Source of the DNA: Acanthacorydalis orientalis
Taxonomy: Eukaryota; Arthropoda; Insecta; Megaloptera; Corydalidae
Direction: 5' to 3'
DNA: 64,000 nt
NCBI GenBank assembly: GCA_034766995.1
Contig: CM068325.1
Location: 4,408,446-4,472,445, forward strand
Below, piece by piece: positions 41,535 to 53,500 of this stretch. The position numbers and the translations under genes were made by a program. Within the stretch, counting starts at the first letter, position 1, and each line of letters begins with the position of its first letter. Below the pieces are notes generated by a model. It worked only from the letters and a program-made list of their open reading frames with translations. It ran no database searches and had not been told where the DNA came from.

Positions 41535-41722
41535 TGTCGACGGACGCCAGTCAATGCCAGACCATAGACAAGTCCGCTCTAGATGAAAAAGTACTGGTTA
41601 AAAATCTATGGCATGAATCGCTGCTCAGGAGAGTGGGGGTATTAATCTTGCTGACATAGTAGACGGCACTGTTCGCGCGATATTTGTGCGGGAAGTTTGA
41701 ATACTTCAAATTTGAATATTAT
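41535..41722. promoter_or_regulatory. RPB1 5' flank, putative promoter
   Basis: The 190 bp upstream of the RPB1 start, before the (TA)n tract at 41,723. Transcription units on the right would diverge from it. No defined core element seen. Confidence 0.35.
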
Positions 41723-41785
41723 ATGTATACCATTATATATATACCATTATATATATATATATATATATATACCATTATATACATA

Positions 41786-41819
<34 letters not shown>
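41723..41819. repeat. (TA)n microsatellite with repeated TACCAT
   Basis: TA tracts interrupted by three to four TACCATTATA units. Immediately precedes exon-like module 1. Confidence 0.9.
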
Positions 41820-41821
<2 letters not shown>

Positions 41822-42220
41822 TCGTATTCCGAGAGACGCGTTGACGTCACACGGCCGGTTGATGTTCATTTGTTTCAAATCGCCATTGTTGTTAGCGTGT
41901 GCGGTCGTACTGGCGTCGTCGTCCTCGAAATTTTGTGTTTTTGCATGGAAAATCTTATCTCCGCGAGTGCAAATTGTTCGCAGAAGATGCACGGACGTGC
42001 GAATATTCGACACGCATGGAGTACAGACGCCGCGTCGTATCCTTTTCGAAGTGTTCCGTGCTGAAGTCCGTGGTGACGCGCCGAGATCGTCTCGTCGGCG
42101 AACAATGCGCACCGGTTCCACTGGTGCGTGTTTTGTTCTGGTGGATTTTTCTATACACGTGAGTACTTTTGCCGTTTTGAATTATTGTCGAATGTGTTTT
42201 TAGTGCGGACACGCACGCAC
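41820..42220 (+). other. Promoter/exon-like module, copy 1
   Basis: Homologous in direct orientation to 42,449-42,850. Both begin just after (TA)n with GGTCGTATTCCGAGAGA-type sequence and carry a palindromic CRE (TGACGTCA, here at 41,842). Both share GGAAAATC(T)TATCTCCGCGAG and CGTATCCTTTT, and reach a strong donor GTGAGTAC (here at 42,159) followed about 46 bp later by TGTTTTTAG. This looks like an alternative first exon plus mini-intron of a plus-strand gene divergent from RPB1. No long protein frame is conserved between the copies. Confidence 0.5.
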
Positions 42221-42321
42221 GCACGCTGCATATTTATATGTATTCATATTTGAGGATGCGACGTGTGTAAATCGCACTTGGTACATCTTTACACTATTTC
42301 TAGTATCTGCTTATATAATAT

Positions 42322-42332
<11 letters not shown>

Positions 42333-42412
<80 letters not shown>

Positions 42413-42448
42413 CATATATATATATATTTATATTTACATATATATATG
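42333..42448. repeat. (TA)n microsatellite
   Basis: About 115 bp of TA with TTTACA interruptions near its right end, separating the two homologous modules. Confidence 0.95.
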
Positions 42449-42850
42449 GCCGTCTTCCGAGAGAGGCAGTGACGTCACTCGGCCGATTTCGGTAAGTCGA
42501 CCGTTTGATGTTCAAATATTCGCACTGCGCGGTGGCACCGCGTCATCGTCCTGCAAAATTTGTGTTTTCGCGTGGAAAATCTCATCTCCGCGAGTGCAAA
42601 CTGTCCGTAGAAGACGCACGAACGTGCGAATATTCGACACGCGTGGAGAACGGACGCCGCGTCGTATCCTTTTGGAAGTGTTCCGCGTTTAAATCCGTGG
42701 TGACGCGCCGGGATCGTCTCGCCGGCCAAAATGACGCGTCGGTACCGACGCGTGCGTTTGTGTTACTCCAGTGCATGTGAGTACTTGCGTGCGGTTTCGA
42801 ATTGTTGTCGAATGTGTTTTCAGTGCAGACACACGCACGCACGCAAATAT
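42449..42850 (+). other. Promoter/exon-like module, copy 2
   Basis: Second copy of the 41,820 module. The CRE is at 42,470, the donor GTGAGTAC at 42,777 and the acceptor-like TGTTTTCAG about 45 bp further on. Substitutions are spread throughout, but the CRE, donor and acceptor are all preserved. Confidence 0.5.
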
Positions 42851-43096
42851 ATATATACACACATATATAAATATATATATATATATACATATTCATATCC
42901 GATATGTGTAGTGTGTAAATCGGATTGGAGAGGGACGACGGCGTGTCGTGTTCCGCTGAAACGGTTCGAATTTTCAATCGAAATTCGAATCTGCGAGCGC
43001 GTGTGTGTCTGCAGATACTGTTGTTTCGAATATCAATCGACGAAAAATTGTGATTTCAGTGCATTTTTTATGAAACGAACACATATTTGTTCACAG

Positions 43097-43930
43097 ATTC
43101 CGGCGATTACGGAATCCGCCGCACGCCGCCAGCGCCGGCCGCTTCGGAGACGCTGGCGTGGGTCAACAAAACAGACGCGGATGATCTGTCACCTGTGTTA
43201 CACGTCGTGCGGAGAACTTGTGTGCGTGTTCGACGCTGCTGTGAAAACGTCCGGCGAAAATATTATTGCGGCGATGCGGAACGACGTGCGGACGTCGCCG
43301 GCAAAACCAGGTGGGTCACGTTTTTCTCTCTCACGATTTCACATTACGTCGATGTGTACGGTCGGTGGATGTACGCGTGCCGATACGGCGGCGGTCAACT
43401 TGTGTTCTAACGTGTAAATCGAGTTCTGGCGTCGATGTCGCGTCCCGGCGCGACGACCGATCTCGAACGACCGGTGCGGCGCTCGGTCGAACGGATTTTT
43501 CCGCTCTCGATTCTGCACCGCCGTTCGTAACGCCGAAGCGTGGGCGTCGCAGCCGCGCACGATTTTTGTGACGTGCACGCGCGCGTTTGGTTGCATAGCG
43601 GTCGTAGGTGCAATGTGTGTGTTTATTTGGCTGGGCGTATCGGCGTTCCTACTTTCAAATAACAATCTCGAACGAGAAAAGTGCATAGATACGTCGACAG
43701 GCCTCCTATAAAGTTCCCCGTTCAAACGATCCGTCTCGTGTTTCAGATCATCGCCGGCGTCCACCGAGTTCGATGCACCGGACGAGACTCCGAAGACCCG
43801 ACCGTACGGACGTGCGGTGGAGCCGTCGACGGAGCGACGTCGGAGACGCATCCCTGCGGCCGGGGATCAGAATTCGGCCGCAGTATTTCCTGCTTGTCGT
43901 AAGAGGCGACTAAAAGGACGTGGCGTGTGA
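43097..43930 (+). CDS. Candidate two-exon 3' end of a small unknown gene
   Basis: Two segments behave like linked exons. Segment 43,097-43,310 follows TTGTTCACAG and ends ACCAG|GTGGGT. Segment 43,747-43,930 follows GTGTTTCAG and ends in TGA. In one frame both stay open and their phases match, giving about 132 residues including GDYGIRRTPPAPAASETLAW and SSPASTEFDAPDETPKTRPY, with a basic end RKRRLKGRGV. The upstream modules could be its first exons. I recognise no family. Against it: the last 60 bp contain the repeat-like GTCGTAAGAGGCGACTAAA, so the segment may be the start of a retroelement. Confidence 0.25.
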
Positions 43931-45010
43931 ATGAGACCGTGTGCGTGGGCGTGTGTGTGTGCGATGGGCTGTCGTGTATCCGCGTCGCGTTTCCGGTCGG
44001 TTCCGCGTTTTTTTTTTGTTGTCTTCCGCTTCGGCAGCGGATGTCGGTCCGTCGCTTCGTCCCGAAGCGACGAAGATCTGGCACGCGCGTCCAGATCTCG
44101 GTTCCGGATCATCGAGGGAACGAAGGACGCTGCTGGCGTTGTTGGCGAGTACGCGGTATGTTCTTCAGAGTACGAGGAGTGTTTTAAGCATTGTTGTGTT
44201 TTATTTTATGTGATTTTCAGCTCGGTCGAAACACGAACGTCCTCCCCGTACCATTCTTCGAATCCTCGATCAGTTCTGTAGATTTCATTCAGTTTTTCTA
44301 TATTTGATTTTTTATTTCTTGTAAATCACTTTAGAGTCCTCGTTCATAATGATTTTCTTTTCACATATAATCTCATTAATTTTGCTTTGAATTTTCCGGA
44401 TTTAAATCCGTAGAAATTTTAACAGACACCTTGCACTAGTGTTTGATTTCATTACTGATAATTTTCAAGTCCCTGTCTAGCATTAAATTATTTGTGTATA
44501 GATTTAAAGTGAATTAATTTATCTTTGATTTTTCTAAATTTCAATCGTTTCTGAATGTAAATTCGCCCCCATTTAGATTCTTCTGTGACCCTGTTCCGCT
44601 GTCATTTTAGAGTGACGGATGTAGAGTTTCCTCACTCCTCTCTGTACCGATTACTAGCAGTACCTGCAGCCGAACTGGACTTCGTGTGATTCGACCATTA
44701 AGTATCATTGATTTTCGTATAATTTACATGATTTTCAGCTCCTCATGCCCCCTCGTACCGTTTACCTTGTTGTAGAAATTGATTGTGTTTTTTTTGTAGA
44801 GTCTTTGATCAGAATTCAAGTGTCAGGATGTAGCTTCAAGTAACTGTAGCTTAACTGTTCTCTTGCTGAATTTCACTTTGTACCACGATCGAGTGAGATT
44901 TTTTTAAATTTAACCGATTTTCGCATAACGTTCTTTTGTTTAATTCTTTGCTGATCCGTTTCAAGCATTCGATTAGATTTAGCTTTTGTTTGCATTAATT
45001 TTTGAGAGTT
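43931..45010. other. Intergenic, GC-rich then AT-rich
   Basis: GC-rich to about 44,170, then AT-rich DNA with no supported frame. May belong to a decayed element that starts near 43,887. Confidence 0.45.
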
Positions 45011-45232
45011 GCTCGTCGTCACACTTGTTCCGGTGGATCGGCGGGGCGATGCGGCATTGTGCGGACGATCGTCGGTTCGCCGTCGACACCGTACTTGTGC
45101 CTGTACGCACACTGGGGTGTGGTGCTAGCGCCGGCAGTAATTCATAGTCGTTGATGTCCACGCATCGTTCAGTCGGAACATCGGCGTGGGTGAGGCGATG
45201 AGCTCTCGGCCGGGCCGGCCGGCAGTCAGTCA
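45011..45232 (+). repeat. Near-identical direct repeat C, copy 1
   Basis: The first 208 bp (45,011-45,218) match 45,693-45,900 with two substitutions; the copies are 682 bp apart. Starts GCTCGTCGTCACACTTGTTC. Confidence 0.95.
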
Positions 45233-45692
45233 TGTAAATTGTTTGCGTTCGCGTTTCACGAAGATTAATGTAGATTTCATGTAGTTATTTGCATTTTTTT
45301 TTTGAAAAATAAGTAAATTCCCTTCACTGTTCAGAGTAGTTTCGGTTAAATTCATTTCGCGTCCTCCCACCCACTTACGGTTCCTGTTGATGCCCTCCCT
45401 GAGGTGTTATCCTGCTCGTGTGTTCGTCCAGGGGCAGGTGTCGAGGCAGCGATGTGTTCACCGCAAAGCGAGCAGGATATCCGTCGATGGTTCTGTGTGT
45501 TCAGCGGGGGAGGCGCGAACGTCGCGAGACAAAGTGCGATTCGATCATGATTCTAGACATCCACGTGTTCGTCCAGGTCCCCGGATTCATAGTCGAGAGT
45601 CGGGCGTCGGATTACAATCGTGTTCGGAAATCGTCTCTCTGTTCGAATTTCGATCCGGTCGATCGAATACTTTTCTAAATTTTCATTCTTGA
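45233..45692. other. Spacer between repeat C copies
   Basis: AT-rich at first, then GC-rich from 45,360, containing GTTCGTCCAGG twice (45,424 and 45,567), a hint of further internal duplication. No gene. Confidence 0.45.
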
Positions 45693-45938
45693 GCTCGTCG
45701 TCACACTTGTTCCGGTGGATCGGCGGGGCGATGCGGCATTGTGCGGACGATCGTCGGTTCGCCGTCGACACCGTACTTGTGCCTGTACGCACACTGGGGT
45801 GTGGTGCTAGCGCCGGCAGTAATTCATAGTCGTTGATGTCCACGCATCGTTCAGTCGGAACATCGGCGCGGGTGAGGCGATGAGCCCTCGGCCGGGCCGG
45901 GCGGCGTACGTCGCGCGCCGTCCGGCCGGCAGTCATTC
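45693..45938 (+). repeat. Near-identical direct repeat C, copy 2
   Basis: Partner of 45,011-45,232. It holds about 25 extra bases (GCGGCGTACGTCGCGCGCCG and neighbours) before the shared CCGGCAGTCA end, so copy 1 has a deletion or copy 2 an insertion. Confidence 0.95.
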
Positions 45939-48329
45939 TTCACGAGGGGCCGCCGCGTTTAGCCGTAAATACCTGTAGTTGTGTCCACTTTGAGACACCG
46001 AGTTCGTACGTTGACAGACAACGGCCCTCTGTGAATAGCACCGGGAAACTGTAAACGTTTTTTAAAGTTCAGCATTTTCATCAAATGTAACTCTCTTCGT
46101 GTCAGACGAAGAGAGTCGATCGAATCAGCAGTCTTTGTCGCGTGCCGTTCGTTAATCTGTCATGTGATGGCGTACGCCATGTCTAATGATTTTCCTTTCC
46201 AGCCTAGGTTCTTCCCAGCAGCGCATCCTGAATTCCTTCTCGTACCGTTCGTCCGTCTATCACGCCGGCTCGGTTCGGTCCGTCGGTTCGCCGGTTCGGT
46301 ACCCGCTGCCGATCGCGTTCACAAAAAACGACTCGGAATCGTCCGTCCTTGTCGTTTTTTCAAAAATAACTCCGTATCGCGTCCGTCTAAGACAGAGTGA
46401 TTTTTCCATATTTACTTTTGTGTGTGCGCGAAAAGTAGTGAAACACCGAGTGTCGTTCGAACCTTCGAGTGCGTCCTCGACCTCCTGTCCAGGTGGCCCG
46501 CACGGTCGCGCGCGCGTCGAGGCTCTGCAGGAGGGAGGCACCCGGGAGTGCTTGCTTGCTTCCTGATTATCAGACCGGACGTACGACCGTCCGGCTGTAT
46601 ATATCAATACAGTAGTATATCCGTTGTGTGTGGTTCCTGTCCGAGACGGCGATCGAGGCAGAGAGTGGAAAAAGAGCGCGTCGCACTCAATCACAGGTTT
46701 AGTATGTCTGTATTTTTTGCAGGTGAAGAGGGGTTTAGTTAAGCATTATTAGAACTGTTCATTGTCGCGGATATTTTTCGTATGTCAGCTTTGAACCCGC
46801 GTTTTTCTCACGTGCTAGGGGTTTCAGTCGCGCACCGAAAAGGGAGGGACTCGTCGTCTGGAGTAGTCTCGCCTAAGCGCCTAGCGTATAAGAGACGTTG
46901 CGACTCCCGACGGTGGAACGGCAGGGCGTGACCTGCCCCGGCACCCGTGCTGTCGATGCGGGCATTCGCCTCAGTCGTCGTGCTGTTGTGCGATCCCCGC
47001 GCCAGCGCTCTTGTCGTTGAGCGGTCACCGTCCCAGTCCGACCATCGGCCGGATGAAAAGATATCGGCGACGAATGCAGGGGCGGGCCGGTCGCCGAACG
47101 AACGTGTGTCGGCCGGCCCGCAGTCCGACGTTTCTTAAAAACGTCCACTAGCTCAGGTCACTCTCGATCATATCCGACACGGACTGTTTTAATCCCTTGA
47201 CAGTCTGCTCGCAGAGCCGAGATCGAAAGGCAACAAAAGGGGCTCTGGAATACCGACGCGGTGCGATCGGATCCCATTCCCGGTGGTGTCCCACGCCGGG
47301 GTGCGTTTCGATCGCAACGCGTGTGTTCCGGTTCACTAGAGATTTGTATGTTCGACGGTTTCGGCTTCCTCCGTGGTTTTTTTTAGTCATTTACATTTTG
47401 CAACCCGATCCTTCCGTTGACCGATCGGGTCACCCCCGCGAATCCGGCACGCTATCGATCCGTATCTAGCTGTGCATAAGAGGACACGTCCAGTACCCGA
47501 CCGCGGCTAACCTTAGCTTCAGTCAGAGCCTCGGGTGCAAATCAGGACCTGCGGGGTACCGTCGCCACGTTGTCTTCGGACGAAGCGTGCGCTGGGCGGC
47601 GGCGGGAGGCCGGCCTCCCGTCCGTCCCCCATAGGTAGTCCGCAGGATTTAGGATGTGGTACGGGTCTTTCAGGTCGTCGTGTGAAACTTATCGACGCGG
47701 GACGACGCGGGATTCTCGACGTGGGATTCAGAAGCGACGAGGTCGCTAGGTGTTTGTGAGTCGGTGTGGTGTTTACGAACAAATTGTTCGAACACACACT
47801 GAAATGGTAAAAAAATATTTGGTAACAACAAGTAATGAATAAAAGTGAATGAGTGAATGGAAAGACAATGACTGTGACGCATAGACATAGCCTGGACAGG
47901 ACTGGAATTGAATGAGAGACGGAATGCACGAACCCGAGACTGACTCGAGACTGAAATGCTGGACGAACGCGAACGACACGACTATCGAATCAGTTCGGAT
48001 TCGGTCTAAAACTTGGACATCTAGTGACCCGGGAGATGTTCGCCCGTCCCGTCCCACTCGCACGCGGTATGTCCGGACCGGCCGGTCCGCGACATCCCGG
48101 TCCGTGCTTCCGACGAGACCTTCTCGAGATTGTGTCCCGTTCGAGGCCGCTCTACTCGTACTAGATTCGGTCTGTGTCTGTACGGACGGTCGCATTGTCT
48201 TCATGGCGGTCCGTTCTTCGGTGTCCCGTTGCGTCGACGACGTTCCGTTTCGTTCCGTTGAATTTCCGAACGATACTTTCTGAACCGTTCGCACGGTTCG
48301 GCCGCGGTTCAACAGAAAAATGTATATAT
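45939..48329. other. GC-rich non-coding region, possible decayed retroelement
   Basis: No frame carries a recognisable domain. The style (CpG-rich, many short palindromes such as GGGAGGCCGGCCTCCC at 47,603-47,618, no long frame) and the flanking direct repeats suggest a decayed mobile element or its UTR, but I cannot identify reverse transcriptase or CCHC motifs. Confidence 0.35.
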
Positions 48330-50572
48330 TTCATGGATAAATTGTTTCGTAGCTTATTTGCTTCCCAGTTCGTTTATCTCATAGATAAATTGTTTCGTAG
48401 CTTCATTATTTCATAGCTTATTATCTTCCCAGTTTATTTACTTCACAGATAATTTATTTCCCAGTTTATTTACTTCACAGATAATTTATTTCCCAGTTTA
48501 TTAACTTCACAGATAATTTATTTCCCAGTTTATTAACTTCACAGATAATTTATTTCCCAGTTTATTTACTTCACAGATAATTTATTTCCCAGTTTATTTA
48601 CTTCACAGATAATTTATTTCCCAGTTTATTTACTTCACAGATAATTTAATTCCCAGTTTATTTACTTCACAGATACTTTATTTCCCAGTTTATTTACTTC
48701 GCAGATAATTTATTTCCCAGTTTATTTACTTCACAGATACTTTATTTCCCAGTTTATTTACTTCGCAGATAATTTAATTCCCAGTTTATTTACTTCGCAG
48801 ATAATTTATTTCCCAGTTTATTTACTTCACAGATACTTTATTTCCCAGTTTATTTACTTCACAGATAATTTATTTCCCAGTTTATTTACTTCACAGATAC
48901 TTTATTTCCCAGTTTATTTACTTCACAGATAATTTAATTCCCAGTTTATTTACTTCACAGATACTTTATTTCCCAGTTTATTTACTTCGCAGATAATTTA
49001 TTTCCCAGTTTATTTACTTCACAGATAATTTATTTCCCAGTTTATTTACTTCACAGATAATTTATTTCCCAGTTTATTTACTTCACAGATAATTTATTTC
49101 CCAGTTTATTTACTTCACAGATAATTTATTTCCCAGTTTATTTACTTCACAGATACTTTATTTCCCAGTTTATTTACTTCACAGATAATTTATTTCCCAG
49201 TTTATTTACTTCACAGATACTTTATTTCCCAGTTTATTTACTTCGCAGATAATTTATTTCCCAGTTTATTTACTTCACAGATAATTTATTTCCCAGTTTA
49301 TTTACTTCACAGATAATTTATTTCCCAGTTTATTTACTTCACAGATAATTTATTTCCCAGTTTATTTACTTCACAGATAATTTATTTCCCAGTTTATTTA
49401 CTTCACAGATACTTTATTTCCCAGTTTATTTACTTCACAGATACTTTATTTCCCAGTTTATTTACTTCGCAGATAATTTAATTCCCAGTTTATTTACTTC
49501 ACAGATAATTTAATTCCCAGTTTATTTACTTCACAGATACTTTATTTCCCAGTTTATTTACTTCACAGATACTTTATTTCCCAGTTTATTTACTTCGCAG
49601 ATAATTTATTTCCCAGTTTATTTACTTCACAGATACTTTATTTCCCAGTTTATTTACTTCGCAGATAATTTAATTCCCAGTTTATTTACTTCACAGATAC
49701 TTTATTTCCCAGTTTATTTACTTCACAGATAATTTAATTCCCAGTTTATTTACTTCACAGATACTTTATTTCCCAGTTTATTTACTTCACAGATAATTTA
49801 ATTCCCAGTTTATTTACTTCGCAGATAATTTATTTCCCAGTTTATTTACTTCACAGATAATTTATTTCCCAGTTTATTTACTTCACAGATACTTTATTTC
49901 CCAGTTTATTAACTTCGCAGATAATTTATTTCCCAGTTTATTAACTTCACAGATAATTTATTTCCCAGTTTATTTACTTCACAGATACTTTATTTCCCAG
50001 TTTATTTACTTCACAGATAATTTATTTCCCAGTTTATTTACTTCACAGATACTTTATTTCCCAGTTTATTTACTTCACAGATAATTTATTTCCCAGTTTA
50101 TTTACTTCACAGATACTTTATTTCCCAGTTTATTTACTTCACAGATAATTTATTTCCCAGTTTATTTACTTCACAGATAATTTATTTCCCAGTTTATTTA
50201 CTTCACAGATACTTTATTTCCCAGTTTATTTACTTCGCAGATAATTTATTTCCCAGTTTATTTACTTCACAGATACTTTATTTCCCAGTTTATTTACTTC
50301 GCAGATAATTTATTTCCCAGTTTATTTACTTCACAGATACTTTATTTCCCAGTTTATTTACTTCACAGATACTTTATTTCCCAGTTTATTTACTTCACAG
50401 ATAATTTATTTCCCAGTTTATTTACTTCACAGATACTTTATTTCCCAGTTTATTTACTTCGCAGATAATTTAATTCCTAGTTTATTTACTTCACAGATAA
50501 TTTATTTGCCAGTTTATTTACTTCACAGATAATTTAATTCCCAGTTTATTTACTTCACAGATAATTTATTTC
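48330..50572 (+). repeat. Satellite sub-array 1: 32 bp unit, about 67 copies
   Basis: Regular from about 48,420 with a strict 32 bp period (for example TCCCAG at 48,491 and 48,523). Each unit is two related 16-mers, CAGTTTATTTACTTCA and CAGATAATTTATTTCC. Recurrent variants are GATACTTTA for GATAATTTA, TTCGCAG for TTCACAG, and AATTCCC for TATTTCCC. The first 90 bp (48,330-48,420) are a degenerate border with CGTAGCTTATT units. No coding potential. Confidence 0.97.
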
Positions 50573-53500
50573 ATAATTCATTTATTTCATAGTTTCTTTA
50601 TTTAATACATAATTTATTTCATAGTTACTTTAGTTCGTAGTTTATTTATTTAATTGATAATTAATTCATAGTTTCTTTATTTAATTCATAATTTATTTCA
50701 TAGTTAATTTAGTTCGTAGTTTATTTATTTAATTGATAATTAATTCGTAGTTTCTTTATTTAATACATAATTTATTTCATAGTTACTTTAGTTCGTAGTT
50801 TATTTATTTAATTGATAATTAATTCGTAGTTTCTTTATTTAATACATAATTTATTTCATAGTTACTTTAGTTCGTAGTTTATTTATTTAATTGATAATTA
50901 AGTCGTAGTTTCTTTATTTAATACATAATTTATTTCATAGTTACTTTAGTTCGTAGTTTATTTATTTCATAGTTTCTTTAGTTCGTAGTTTCTTTATTTA
51001 ATACATAATTTATTTCATAGTTACTTTAGTTCGAAGTTTATTTATTTAATTGATAATTAATTCGTAGTTTCTTTATTTAATACATAATTTATTTCATAGT
51101 TACTGTAGTTCGTAGTTTATTTATTTAATATATAATTAATTCATAGTTTCTTTATTTAATACATAATTTATTTCATAGTTACTTTAGTTCGTAGTTTATT
51201 TATTTAATTGATAATTAAGTCGTAGTTTCTTTATTTAATACATAATTTATTTCATAGTTACTTTAGTTCGTAGTTTATTTATTTAATTGATAATTAATTC
51301 GTAGTTTCTTTATTTAATACATAAGTTATTTCATAGTTACTTTAGTTCGTAGTTTATTTATTTAATTGATAATTAAGTCGTAGTTTCTTTATTTAATACA
51401 TAAGTTATTTCATAGTTACTTTAGTTCGTAGTTTATTTATTTAATAGATAATTAATTCGTAGTTTCTTTATTTAATACATAATTTATTTCATAGTTACTT
51501 TAGTTCGTAGTTTATTTATTTAATTGATAATTAATTCGTAGTTTCTTTATTTAATACATAATTTATTTCATAGTTACTTTAGTTCGTAGTTTATTTATTT
51601 AATTGATAATTAATTCGTAGTTTCTTTATTTAATACATAATTTATTTCATAGTTACTTTAGTTCGTAGTTTATTTATTTAATAGATAATTAATTCGTAGT
51701 TTCTTTATTTAATACATAATTTATTTCATAGTTACTTTAGTTCGTAGTTTATTTATTTAATTGATAATTAAGTCGTAGTTTCTTTATTTAATACATAATT
51801 TATTTCATAGTTACTTTAGTTCGTAGTTTATTTATTTAATTGATAATTAATTCGTAGTTTCTTTATTTAATACATAATTTATTTCATAGTTAATTTAGTT
51901 CGTAGTTTCTTTATTTAATACATAATTTATTTCATAGTTACTTTAGTTCGTAGTTTATTTATTTAATTGATAATTAATTCGTCGTTTCTTTTTTTAATAC
52001 ATAATTTATTTCATAGTTACTTTAGTTCATAGTTTATTTATTTAATTGATAATTAATTCATAGTTTCTTTATTTAATACATAATTTATTTCATAGTTAAT
52101 TTAGTTCGTAGTTTATTTATTTAATTGATAATTAATTCGTAGTTTCTTTATTTAATACATAATTTATTTCATAGTTTCTTTAGTTCGTAGTTTCTTTATT
52201 TAATACATAATTTATTTCATAGTTACTTTAGTTCGTAGTTTATTTATTTAATTGATAATTAATTCGTAGTTTCTTTATTTAATACATAATTTATTTCATA
52301 GTTACTTTAGTTCGTAGTTTATTTATTTAATAGATAATTAATTCGTAGTTTCTTTATTTAATACATAATTTATTTCATAGTTACTTTAGTTCGTAGTTTC
52401 TTTATTTAATTGATAATTAATTCGTAGTTTATTTATTTAATACATAATTTATTTCATAGTTACTTTAGTTCGTAAATTCTTTATTTAATTGATAATTAAT
52501 TCATAGTTTCTTTATTTAATACATAATTTATTTCATAGTTAATTTAGTTCGTAGTTTATTTATTTAATAGATAATTAATTCATAGTTTCTTTATTTAATA
52601 CATAATTTATTTCATAGTTAATTTAGTTCGTAGTTTCTTTATTTAATACATAATTTATTTCATAGTTAATTTAGTTCGTAGTTTCTTTATTTAATAGATA
52701 ATTAATTCATAGTTAATTTAATTCGTAGTTAATTTAGTTCGTAGTTTATTTATTTAATAGATAATTAATTCGTAGTTTCTTTATTTAATACATAATTTAT
52801 TTCATAGTTACTTTAGTTCGTAAATTATTTATTTCATAGTTAATTTAGTTTGTAGTTTTTTTATTTAATTGATAATTAATTTGTAATTTTTTTATTTAAT
52901 ACATAATTTATTTCATAGTTACTTTAGTTCGTAGTTTATTTATTTAATAGATAATTAATTCGTAGTTTCTTTATTTTATACATAATTTATTTCATAGTTA
53001 CTTTAGTTCGTAAATTCTTTATTTCATAGTTAATTTAGTTCGTAGTTTCTTTATTTAATTGATAATTAATTCGTAGTTTCTTTATTTAATACATAATTTA
53101 TTTCATAGTTAATTTAGTTCGTAGTTTATTTATTTAATAGATAATTAATTCGTAGTTTCTTTATTTAATACATAATTTATTTCATAGTTACTTTAGTTCG
53201 TAAATTCTTTATTTCATAGTTAATTTAGTTCGTAGTTTCTTTATTTAATTGATAATTAATTCGTAGTTTCTTTATTTAATACATAATTTATTTCATAGTT
53301 AATTTAGTTCGTAGTTTATTTATTTAATATATAATTAATTCGGACTTTCTGTATTTAATACATAATTTATTTCATAGTTACTTTAGTTCGTAAATTCTTT
53401 ATTTCATAGTTAATTTAGTTCGTAGTTTCTTTATTTAATTGATAATTAATTCGTAGTTTCTTTATTTAATACATAATTTATTTCATAGTTAATTTAGTTC

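Noticed and set aside
46873..47469. Short frames on both strands in the GC-rich region
   Set aside because: No domain, no conserved start context and no splice partners in phase.
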